Assembly: GCA_029339195.1 (NCBI GenBank)
Contig: JAPTJF010000183.1
Location: forward strand, 48,436 to 112,435
DNA length: 64,000 nt
From: Micractinium sp. NFX-FRZ
Taxonomy: Eukaryota > Chlorophyta > Trebouxiophyceae > Chlorellales > Chlorellaceae
Direction of reading: 5' to 3'
Shown piece by piece: positions 55,315 to 64,000 of this stretch. Every line of letters begins with the position of its first letter. Within the stretch, counting starts at the first letter, position 1. A program made the translations under genes and the position numbers. A model generated the notes under the pieces. That model saw nothing but the letters and a program-made list of their open reading frames with translations. It was not told where the DNA came from and did no database searches.

Positions 55315-57340
55315 ATGGCCGGGCCGACCTCGCACCGCTCTCTGCTGCTGCTGGCCCTATGCCTGCTCGCCTCCCTCGGGCGCTCAGCGGCCCAGCCGCC
55401 TGCCGCCTCAACGGACGGCGGCAGCGAAGTTGGAGGCTGCCCGGGGGATGAGGTCTATGACTACGGCTGCCAGATAAATTTTGAGCCTGCCGACGGCGGT
55501 GACCCCTGCGACCGTGGCGCAGCATCCGGGGTGGTCTGCCCGCCAGAGTGTGCTGAATACATGAGCACCATACCAGAGATCGAGTTTGCTGTCTCTAGGC
55601 AGATGTGGCCCTTGTGAGTCTCAGGGCCGGGGCTGCCCCTATGGCGCACCTCTGCCTGCCGCCTGCCCGCCGCTCCCACCTCGCCGCCGTGCACCTCGCC
55701 CGCCCCAAGCTCTGCTGGCCACCTCGCCTTTCCTCCCGGCCCAGCACTCACCTGACCACTACCTTGCCAATGCTGTTAGTCATGCTGCCCTCACTTCACC
55801 CAAATCAACCGACCCCACCCAGAGCATTACACCGCACCTCACCTCCGCTGGCCGGCGCTCATGATCCCCGAGGAACACAGACAAAAAGTCTTCCGCGCTC
55901 TTGCCTGCTGCCCTGCAGCTACACCTTGAAGATGGTGTGCAAGGCGCAGGCCGGCATTTCCCCTCCCCCGGGCCCAACCTCAGCCCTCAGTGAGGCAGGA
56001 GGTGAGCCCAGGCAGACGATGGTGGCACCGACAGCTGCATGGCAGGGCAGTACATGCGACCAGGTGGTATGGGGGTGGGTGATAGGTGATGGCAAGTGGG
56101 TGCCTGCGGGGATGCTCAGGAGGGGTTGCCAACAGGACTGCTGTTGGCAATGCCAGATCACAGGCGGCTGCAGGGTAGCATGTGCACATGCAGCGGGCGC
56201 ACTGTGAACCGGAGCGCTGAGCGGGGGTTGAGCTCTCAGCTGTCTCCGCATGAACCTCCAAACCATGCTGGTTTTTTTGTGTTTGTTTTGTATTCATGGC
56301 TGCAGCTTGCCCGGGAGGCAAGATTCAGAGCTTGTGCCAGATCGACTTCATCCCTGCGGGTGCGAGCTACCAGGACCGCCAGCCCTGCCCCCCAGGCTCG
56401 GCAAGCAACGTGGGCTGCCCGCAAGCATGCTCAGGTACACCCACCGGCAGCCGCCTGCCTCCTGTGGCGCTGCTACCACCTGCTGACCTGTCAGGCCCGG
56501 GTTTATGGCTGGTGCAAGCCGGCCGGCAGAATCGGTGCAGCGTGCAGCCAGCCCCGCAGCACAGTTGTCATGACTTGATGTCTGGGCTTGATGTGCAAGG
56601 CAGGTGCTCTTTGGGTCGCAACACAGCGGTGCATCCCCACTGCCTGCCGCTTTTGGTACAGCCAGCCATGAGCCGCTGGGCGCCAGCCCACCCATGGTGT
56701 GGATGTTCTGCTTGCTTCGGAATCTCTTGCCCACGCTGTGCTGTGCTGTGCTGTGCTGTGCTGCCTCTGTAGCTAGTGAGCTGTGCTGTGCTGTGCTGTG
56801 CTGTGCTGTGCTTCCCTATCCCTGTCGGCTCGCTCCCTCCGTCCCCAGCGGGGCTGTAGTCCCAGTGCTGTGCTTTGCCTGCAGCCCAAGTAATGCTCTA
56901 GCTGCCTCCTCCGTGTGCAGAGTATGTGCTGTCCCTCCCAGAGTCTGCTTTCAGCCCTGGGGGAGAGCTTGCCGCCTAGTGAGTGCATCAGTGGGCGGTG
57001 TGAGGCGGAGGTGGGGCTACTGACAGTATGTCTGGCTGCACAGCCTAAGTAGCCAGCCAGTTGGCGTGCCGCTCACCTCATGATGCAGCACGGCCAGCCA
57101 GTGTGCACAGTCTACTGGCACAGGGCTGTCCACCCGCTGCCTTGCCTGCCCGCCTGCCCGCCTCTCTGCTTGCCTTTGTTACCTGGGGCCCTTGCCTGGA
57201 ACGAAGAGGAAACCTGCAGCACGAGCTCTGCTGTCTCTGCCTTCACCTTCCTCCCCCTCCTCAACTACCCCGCACTGCTGTTGTCACCTTGCAGTTATCC
57301 AATTTATAGGACGTGTGAGGGGGCGTCGATGGGCCGGTGA
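55315..57340 (+). CDS. Secreted Cys-rich protein, tandem copy 2
   Basis: Five exons: 55315-55613, 55919-56001, 56306-56434, 56921-56978, 57295-57340, giving 204 residues. The signal peptide is MAGPTSHRSLLLLALCLLAS. Cys spacing matches copy 1 (GGCPGDEVYDYGCQINFEPA, CPGGKIQSLCQIDFIP, CPPGSASNVGCPQAC). Differences cluster in the linker after exon 2 (GPTSALSEAGG versus PEPAFRKAG) and in charged positions of exon 3. The end YYPIYRTCEGASMGR is conserved, suggesting a constrained C-terminus. Intron 3 carries a (GTGCT)n run absent from copy 1. A TGTAA signal follows at 57573. Recent tandem duplicate including the promoter; function unknown, probably extracellular or cell-wall. Confidence 0.85.
56737..56810. 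repeat. (GTGCT)n pentanucleotide repeats
   Basis: Two runs of CTGTG/GTGCT units, about 4 and 7 copies, separated by a short spacer, in intron 3 of secreted Cys-rich copy 2. Confidence 0.9.
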
Positions 57341-57769
57341 ATCAGGGAGCGGCAGGCACACCAGCCCACGGCACCACTGCCACGCTGCGCCCAAGTGCCT
57401 CCTTGGCTTGCGGTGGGCCCCAAGCCTTGAACTGTATGTGCTCCACCCCTGCTAACCCGTTCTTCATGTGCCATTGCCTTGCCTTGTGCCTTCCACTGGC
57501 ATGCATGTGCTCTGCCCGTGCGGTCTGCCCGGGAGCACAGTCCTGGATCAGTCTTCCACGTTGGCTAGGAAATGTAAGGGTCACTGCGCGTTAGGAGGGG
57601 TCACAAGCTGGCAGGAGCCAGAGGTGCCAGCAGGGGAAGGAGGCAAAGTGAGAGGTGGGAGGACTTGCGCTGCTGGGAGGAGTTCCAGGCAGTCGCAAGC
57701 GGCCAAACTCAACCAACAAGACAAGAACAGGAAGAGGTGAGGGTGCATCAGTCGCACTTGTGCATTGCC
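57341..57769. other. Convergent 3' region
   Basis: 430 bp between convergent stops. It holds TGTAA for the plus gene; no minus-strand TGTAA was found. No exon. Confidence 0.5.
57573..57577 (+). terminator. Putative poly(A) signal TGTAA
   Basis: TGTAA about 230 nt after the stop of secreted Cys-rich copy 2. Confidence 0.5.
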
Positions 57770-59949
57770 TCATTCCGCCGCCTCCTCCCAGAACAAAGCG
57801 CCCAGCTGCGCCCAACGCGGCTGCAGCACGCGCAGCGCTGCCCGCTGCCTGCGCACATATTGCCGGCTGGCAGCCAGCGCCTCTTGCAGCTCTTGTGCTG
57901 CTGCCACAGGCAGCCCTGCTGTACTGCTGTTTCCGCTGAGCTGGCAGCTGCGCAACCAGGCACAGCTGGCTGTGCCTGCTTCTGCGCCTGCGCCAGCTGG
58001 CAGCTCGCACAGGTGGGTGCTGCACACGCGCTCGCAGGCGCACGCGCCGCCAGGCCGCTGCCACGCCCAGTGCTGCAGCGCAAGCACTGCCTCCTGAATG
58101 CTTGTGAATTCCAGGCCAGGCACCAGCTGTGCTGTACCTGTCTGTGCAGGTGCCGCCGACGCCACTGCCGCTGCTGATGCTCCAGAAGCACCACATCTCG
58201 CTGCTGCTTTAGGCGCCCCTGCTCCTGCTGCTGCTGCCGCTGCCGCCTCGAGGGGCTGCGAGCTCGAGTGCCAGTCCAGCCACGCCTGGAGCACTGAAGG
58301 CTGCACCGCCAGCTGCAGCCGTAGCGGGCCAGCCCCTGCTCCTTTTGCTCCCTCTGCTCTCGCTGCTGCCTCCCTTCCTGCCTCTGCCGCTTCCACCCAG
58401 TCATCAGCCTGTGCAGCGCTCAGTAGCAGCCGGCCCTGATACAGCAGCCCAAAGCCAGCGATGGCCAGCCGGCAGAGGCGCAGGTCGGTGCCATCTGGCA
58501 GGAGCCACATGGATGGGGGCAGCGGGGGGGCAGGGGCGTCTGCTGGGCCTGCAGAGGCAGCGGCAGAGAGGCGCACGCAGAGGAGGTCAAGGACGGCACG
58601 GGCCCGAGCTGAGCCTGCCCCGGTTGGCACACGCAAGCAACGGCCTGCCGCTTTGGTCTCACCACCTGCGTCCCGTGTTCTGTCTCTCGGCTGCATTCCA
58701 TCCCAGTGAGTCTTCCTCAACCCACCCCGCCCAACCACCCACCCTTGCCCACCTGGCAGCCGCGCCAGCAGGCGTGTGTCTTCGCAGTGTGCTGGATCTT
58801 CAGTGAACCAGACGGTCAGGGCAAAGCGCTCGCCAGCAGTGACGGGCGCCACGCTGTGCGTGTCATGCGCATCGTACGCCACCTGGCACCGGTGGGGTGG
58901 GGCGGGCGCACCGGGGTAGAGCAGCAGGTGCAGAATGTTGGGGGTAAGGCAGCGCAAAGCCGATCCGGGCAGGCGGGCATGTGGATCTGGCCTGGGGCAC
59001 AGGCAGCAGCAACAAGTCAGCACTCACCACTCTGCCAGGGACTGCCTGCACCTCCACGTTTTGCTCGCTCCCACTTTCACCGCCACTGCTGCTGCCGCTG
59101 CTGCCCTCAGCTGCTGGCTGTTGGCGGAACAGGAAGGTGCCGCCCTGGAAGTCGCTGCCTGCTGTGTTGAGGTAGCAGACAGCGGAGTAGGCGCGCTGCA
59201 ACAAGTAGGGCCTGCTCAGGGGGGCGGGGCATCGACGCCGGGGGGGTGGGCAGTGCCTGGAGCAGCTCATGTGGTGAAGAAGAGGCGAGCGATGCAGCAG
59301 TGCCCAGTAAACGCACTGCAAACCTGCGGTCCACCATACAGGGCTGTGCCTGCTGCCCTGCCTGCCCTGCTCACCGATCGGCCCGCTGAGCCCTGCCCCC
59401 GCCCTGACCAGCCCTTCCCGCCCCGTGCCCCCCGCCTGCCTGTTGGCGTCGTGGTGCCAGCCGATTGAGGAGCCGGGGCGCCAGCAGATGAGGCCCGTGA
59501 ACTCAACCAACATGCCCAGCTCGAGACCCAGAGCGTCCTCCACTGCTGCCCGCACCGCCTCCCTCGCTGCCACCTGCGGGCAGGGGCACGGGCAGGGTGG
59601 TTGAGGGGGCTGAAGAGACTGCTGAAGGCAAGCCCGCAGCACGCACCAGCAGGCAGCACACGGCAGGCCTCGGCAGGCAGGTGCACAGCAGGCCTCAGCA
59701 GGCAGCTCATGGCAGGCAGGCGCACAGCGGGCAGCGCACCAGAGGGACGAGCAGCTCCGGTGCTGCCGCTGCCACCTCAAAGATTGTGGCGGAGCAGACG
59801 CAATCACGGTACCCACAAACAGCTAGGCTTCGGGCCAGCATGACGAGCTCCTGGCAGATAGCTGGCGACAGCACGCCGTCCAGCACCACCCGCCGCCGCC
59901 CCGGCTGCTGCTGCTGCTCCTGTTGCTGCTGCAGATCGGCGCCTGCCAT
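57770..59949 (-). CDS. 2-oxoglutarate/Fe(II) oxygenase, prolyl 3-hydroxylase (leprecan)-like
   Basis: Five exons on the minus strand: 59949-59740, 59573-59440, 59211-59028, 58882-58753, 58614-57770, giving 500 residues. The catalytic double-stranded beta-helix spans about residues 60-215. Landmarks are SIGWHHDANRPYLLQRAYSA with the H-x-D iron ligands, FQGGTFLF, then DAHDTHSVAPVTAGERFALT with the distal His and the Arg that binds 2-oxoglutarate, and VWFTEDPAHCEDTR. The last part matches the 'ALWFT..P.H' signature of prolyl 3-hydroxylases (family knowledge). Residues ~220-500 form a long Ala/Gln-rich C-terminal extension of unknown role. No clear signal peptide is seen from the chosen ATG; an open frame continues upstream to 60369 and contains a hydrophobic stretch. 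Intron 2 appears to be GC-AG (AAC AG|GCAGGC). Substrate unknown. Divergent from the F-box gene at 60610. Confidence 0.85.
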
Positions 59950-60609
59950 TGCAGTCGAGCCTGCTGCAAGGCAGAAAGGCGAGGGAGAGTAAGCCCGCTG
60001 TGCTTCCCTGCTCTCCCTCCCTTGCTTGCAACCCTGGCGGCCCCCTGCTGGCCAGGGGTCTGTGTCGCACTTTCTTGCGAAAATCAGACAACCCCCCAAA
60101 GCCAAAGCAAGCAGGGCAAGCCAAGGTGTGCACAGCGGCGGCCGGGCGAAGGCGGGGGAGGCGGTGGCAGCAGGGGGTTGGCAGCTGGGGGGGCTATTGC
60201 TTCTCGCGATCTGGCATATTAACTGGCATATTAACTTAATGTACACACACCAGTAGATGTTTCTCAGTGTGCAGAGTGGCGCAAGGACGGCGTTGAGGAG
60301 CGGCTTGGACTTGTCGCCGGCAACCTTTGGCCACTTTAGTGTATTGAGTATCACGGCTCTATCGAGCATTACCGTAATGACTCAGTTTGGGGTTTGCACG
60401 TCGAGTTTGCTGGCCTTGCAGTACGCCTGTACTCCTGCCCTGCCCTGCGCTGTTTCGTTCGTGAACACTTTACTCCCAACTGGGCTGCGCTGGGCGGGGT
60501 GCCTGGAGCTCGCACCCTCCCTGAACGGCAGCCCGCCAGCTGAGTTGTAACCGGCCCTGCTGCTCCGCAAGCCGCTTCGGCGCTGTTCGAGAGCGTGCGG
60601 TAGCCATCC
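59950..60609. promoter_or_regulatory. Divergent promoter region, oxygenase (-) / F-box (+)
   Basis: 660 bp. A minus-strand open frame in phase with the oxygenase runs through part of it (to 60369), so its 5' end could extend here. An AT-rich patch with repeated TGGCATATTAAC lies at 60211-60237. Confidence 0.45.
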
Positions 60610-61626
60610 ATGCGGCCTAAGGCGCGCTTCAGCCTTCGCGCCGCCCGTGGCAGCGGCGGCGGCGGCACAGGCCGCGTCGCCGCCCCGCAAGCCACCGCCT
60701 GCAGCTGCCGAGCTGCTGCCTGCCGCAGCCTCATGGCCAGCGGTTCGTGCGGAGCTCTGATTGTGCACCCCCGCTTTGTGCACACCCTGGGCGACCCGCC
60801 GGTGGCGTCTGCCCCGCCCTGCCGCCGCGACTGGCGTGACCTGCCTCCCGAAGTTCTGGAACTGATTGCGGGCCAGCTGGAGAGCGCACGAGACCTGCTG
60901 TCTCTCTCCTCTGTGTGCCGCGACGCCAGGTGTGCGTGTGTGTGTCTGTGTCTTTCAGGAAAGCCAGAGCCAGGTTCTCAGGAGGGCCGCTGCGCAGCCC
61001 CGCGCGTGCCCGCCCCCTCTTCTCCTCCCTGGCGTGCTGCGCATCACTTCCCCATGTCTGTGGGATGCATGCACAATTTCTGGCTTGCCAGTTGTCTGTA
61101 TCGTTGTGCTCCATGGACAGCGGCATGCTACTGACCTCCACTTGAATCCCACCTGTGCCAGCGCCGCCCTCCTCGTGCTGCTGCCCCGCAGGCCGCTGGC
61201 TGGCAGCGACACGCTGTGGAAGCAGCTGTGCCGGCGGCGGTTTGGTGTGCCCGAGCCGCCCAGTGCCGGCCCGCCCCCCAAGGGCTTCTGGAGGGACCTC
61301 TTCAGGTTCAACCACCAGCTGCTCATGGTGCGTGGATGGGCGGGCGGCAGGGCAGGGCGCACACGAGCAGGGTAAATGCATGCTGATTCAGTGGATGCCC
61401 TGCTGTTGTGCGGGACATGCATGTGAGCCAGCAGGCCTTATAGCAGCAGTGAAGTGGGAGAGCACACATGGGTTGAGGAGCCCGCTCAAGTGCACAGTGC
61501 GGCTTACCCCACCCCTTATCCCCGCACCCACTTGTTGCTGCGCAGGACATGGTGCGCTGCAGCAGCGGCGGCCCCTCTGACATGCCCCGCTTTGGCAATG
61601 GACCGCTCGTCATCCAGCTGCCGTGA
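60610..61626 (+). CDS. F-box protein, small
   Basis: Three exons: 60610-60929, 61192-61327, 61546-61626, giving 178 residues. An F-box occupies about residues 74-120: DWRDLPPEVLELIAGQLESA, LLSLSSVCRDAR, then after the splice PLAGSDTLWKQLCRRRFGV. The order 'LPxEvl..I......D.l.LssVCr..r.l..sd.lWk.l' is the textbook F-box. A short C-terminus (FWRDLFRFNHQLLM, then RFGNGPLVIQLP) follows with no recognised substrate domain. The first ~70 residues are Ala/Arg/Cys-rich and may be a transit peptide or simply leader; an internal ATG at 60733 is an alternative start. Likely an SCF ligase adaptor, linked in pathway terms with CSN5 in this window. Confidence 0.85.
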
Positions 61627-62741
61627 TGCATCCAGCGAGCAGCTGGTGCCATGGCGGTTAAGGGTCCAAGCAGCAGTGCTTCCTGCCGGGACGAGCAACT
61701 GTCCTGAACCATGTAGCAGCTGCCTTAATGGCCCAGCCGGGCAAGCCCCTGGCTCATGTTGGCAGGCCCCCACAGCCTGGACCGGGCCTTCAGTCCCAGG
61801 CCCTCCCGCCCCCTTCCACCCACACCCCGCAACTGCTGAGCCCTTCATGCCAGCAACACCACGTCTCACGGCCTGCCTCGCCTCCCACCCCGTGGGGCTT
61901 CCATTGCTCCCCACCTCACTTGAACACACCTCGGAAGATACCCTGCCACCACCAACGACTGCGCACTGCCGCCTTTCATGTCACGACCACCTGCCCACCC
62001 GCCCAATATCTCCTATTTGCAGCTGTTTCCCTGACCTGTGCCACCACCTGATAGCCGGCACGCCTTGCCCCTTTCGACCACTAGCATCTGCAGCTGCAGC
62101 TGCCGTTGCGAGCGCGATGCCTGTCGCTCATTCTGTACCCTCTCCTGCCTGCGCCCACCCTGTGTTCAACACTGAACTCTCTGTACTACCCCCCCCCCCC
62201 CCCCTTCTTGGTAGTGTCCGCTCTTCTCCTCCTCTCCTTGCAACATAAACCCACACGACGCCCCACGCCTTGCGAGAACACATGACACACCACCTGGCCC
62301 ACAAAGTGTAAGCTCGACAGTTGTGTTACAAATTAGCAACGGCAGTTTTGACAACAGCAGGCAAGGGGACGAGGAGAGCACAGCTGGGGAGGCAGCAGGC
62401 AAGGGGGAGAGGAGAGCAGAGCAGGGAGCGGGTGGTTGTCAGAGCTAGATAGGCAGGAGATGACAGTACATGAAAATCAGATAGGAACATGAAAGATAGG
62501 GGATGGTGGGAGAGGGGTTGCTGCCCGACACAGCTGCCAACCGGTGGCACAGATGGCACATCTCCAGTGTGGCTGCTGCTGCCAGCACAGCCACATCTTC
62601 GCCGTCCAAGCAAGAGCACCCCGCTGCACCTGCTGATGTGGCGGCCACGTCAGTGCCAGCTCAATGCAGGCGTGGCCCAAAGCCGCATTCGTGAGTGTGC
62701 CTGCTGACATGGGAGCCGGCGCGGCCCCACAGGCAGCCAGC
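61627..62741. other. Convergent 3' region between F-box and methyltransferase genes
   Basis: 1.1 kb without a supported exon. It contains a 17-C homopolymer near 62189 and closely spaced opposite poly(A) signals at 62307-62330. Confidence 0.5.
62307..62330. terminator. Opposed poly(A) signals TGTAA / TTACA
   Basis: TGTAA on plus at 62307-62311 (about 680 nt after the F-box stop) and TGTAA on minus at 62326-62330 (about 410 nt after the methyltransferase stop), within 24 bp of each other. Confidence 0.55.
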
Positions 62742-63650
62742 TCAGCGCAGGCGCAGCTCCCAGATGTCGACATACTCGAGGCGCAGCGGGCGCGGCACCT
62801 GCGACAGCGGCACCTGCTTCACGTGCTTGAAGTGCTTGCGCGCCTCCTCAATCAGGCACGCGCGCACCTGCGGGCAGGCGGGGGGGTGGGGGTGGGCGAG
62901 GGCTGCAGAGTGAGGCAGGGGTGTGAGTGGGTGAGCTGTGCAGGCAGGCGGGGGTCCCCCGAATGGGTGGAGAGTGGTGGGCGAGGAGGGGTTGGGGTTG
63001 GGCGGGATGCAGGAAGGTGTCGGTGGGGCGGGATGGCCAGGGAGAGTTGGTAAGCAATTGCGCACAAGACAGGGCACCAGGCGTGCTGCTCATAAAGCTC
63101 AACAAAGCTGAGGTATGATGCAGCTTGCCACTGCTGCACACGCTGTGCAGGCAGATGAGCTGCACAGGCAGGCGGGGGCTGTTGGCAGGGAGGGGCTGTT
63201 GGCAGGCACTTGCCTCGGGCGCTCGCCGCTCAAAGGCGACCAGGCAGCGGGTTTTGGGGCCGCACAGCCCTGCGCACGTCTGCACAAACGCCTGCACGCG
63301 TCGGGGGTAGGCGACCAGGCAAGCAGCAGGTTGGCCTCAATCACGCAACCCGCGCCGCATCCCGGCTGCTCCCCTTCTTCCACGCATGAGCGAGCCCACA
63401 CCCCGTGCCCAATTTGCCATGCATGCTTTCCCCCGCTCCCTGTGCTTCCCCAGCCGCCTCCGCTGCCGCCGCCGCCACCTGCCTCACCGGCGTGCTGGGG
63501 CTCTGCCCATCCTGGTCGATGTAGCAGCAGTCAGCTGCCACCACCAGATCAACCCCCTGCTCCGCCAGCCGTGCCACGGGGCCCTCCATCCACCCGGGCT
63601 TGCCCCACTCCAGCTCCGCCGCCTCGGCCCACCCAGAGCCTTCCTGCGGC
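62742..63650 (-). CDS. METTL21-type (Methyltransf_16) lysine methyltransferase, C-terminal part
   Basis: Three exons are seen on the minus strand: 63650-63488, 63291-63214 and 62867-62742. The 63650 exon starts in mid-codon, so 5' exons must lie further up, probably beyond the right edge. The visible ~122 residues include VDLVVAADCCYID, the post-motif of seven-beta-strand methyltransferases (where family members read D-V-V-x-x-D-x-x-Y), then TRCLVAFERRAPE and a C-terminal EYVDIWELRL. This fits class I SAM-dependent protein-lysine methyltransferases of the METTL21/Methyltransf_16 group (family knowledge); the SAM-binding N-terminal half is not visible here. The last intron uses a GC donor (GAG|GCAAGT). 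I found no convincing exon between 63651 and 64000. Confidence 0.75.
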
Positions 63651-64000
63651 CTGCACAAGGCGCGGGGGCATGTGGGAGTGGTGGTGTCACTGGTTGGGAC
63701 AATCACAGGGGATGGGAGCCTCCGACCATCTAGAGCCCTGCTGCGGGCGGGTGGCGACAGCAGTGGGTTGGATGCCGGGGGGGGGGGGAGTAGATCAGCT
63801 GCCAGGAGGAGTTCAAACACCACCCAGTCCCTCTTGACGGTCCCAAGAGGCGGCACGCAGAAAGAGGCAGCAGCAGCTCTGGCATCGTTGGTGTGCCGTG
63901 CTGTTGCCGGGGGCCGGGACAAGCTGACTGACTGACTGAATGTGGGTTACACGTCATTTCAGCACAAACCTGTGCTGCTCAATGAATCAAGCATGAATGA
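63651..64000 (-). other. Probable intron at the right edge
   Basis: 350 bp upstream, in gene sense, of the first visible methyltransferase exon. It includes a G11 run near 63779. No exon with a compatible phase-2 donor was recognised. Confidence 0.4.

Noticed and set aside
59950..60369. Extended N-terminus of the oxygenase from an ATG at 60369
   Set aside because: The extra ~140 residues look non-coding and the ATG at 59949 directly precedes the recognisable protein, though a 5' exon here cannot be ruled out.
63730..63957. Additional methyltransferase exon near the right edge (DWVVFELLLAADL frame)
   Set aside because: No donor with the phase needed by the 63650 exon and no resemblance to the expected SAM-binding motifs.

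Overview
This is a nuclear segment of a GC-rich, intron-dense green alga. The likely group is Trebouxiophyceae, close to Chlorella or Micractinium. The grounds are the high GC content, very Ala/Gly/Pro/Gln-rich proteins, many short GT-AG introns with CTGCAG-type acceptors, frequent GC-AG introns, TGTAA poly(A) signals instead of AATAAA, plastid-type transit peptides, and plant-type signalling genes (a PB1 Raf-like kinase with an HFDLK catalytic loop, a WNK kinase, CSN5). No tRNA, rRNA, CRISPR array or intact transposon was seen. All gene models were built by eye from reading frame, splice consensus and phase, and each model closes in frame.

Layout. 0.1-1.8 kb (-): small basic protein with a C-x-C-G-x-C / GWLSPR motif. 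3.2-4.6 kb (+) and 6.2-7.3 kb (-): two convergent small secreted proteins. 7.9-10.3 kb (+): F-box/LRR protein. 11.4-23.4 kb (+): a 21-exon, ~1837-residue PB1 + Raf-like kinase. 24.9-28.8 kb (-): WNK kinase, tail to tail with the Raf-like kinase. 30.3-35.0 kb (-): CSN5, head to head with a plastid-targeted protein at 35.2-37.6 kb (+). 38.3-39.1 kb: a large heptanucleotide array. 39.3-42.0 and 43.4-46.4 kb (-): tandem ankyrin paralogues. 47.5-49.9 kb (+): PP2C phosphatase. 50.8-52.0 kb (+): organelle-targeted ankyrin protein. 52.9-54.8 and 55.3-57.3 kb (+): tandem secreted Cys-rich paralogues. 57.8-59.9 kb (-): prolyl-3-hydroxylase-like 2OG-Fe(II) oxygenase. 60.6-61.6 kb (+): F-box protein. 62.7 kb to the right edge (-): 3' part of a lysine-methyltransferase-like gene.

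Functionally the window mixes stress and osmotic signalling kinases (Raf-like, WNK), a phosphatase, ubiquitin/NEDD8 components (two F-box proteins, CSN5) and secreted or organellar proteins of unknown role. Nothing suggests operon-like co-function; neighbours are mostly divergent or convergent pairs.

The most striking observation is structural. In at least four unrelated genes, introns carry one to four degenerate tandem copies, spaced about 90-115 bp, of the adjacent splice junction plus the first or last tens of bases of the neighbouring exon, often with the AG or GT intact. One such intron, in the Raf-like kinase, also holds a near-perfect hairpin with ~92 bp arms. This looks like a repeated tandem-duplication process acting on intron-exon borders, which could drive intron growth and supply ladders of alternative splice sites.
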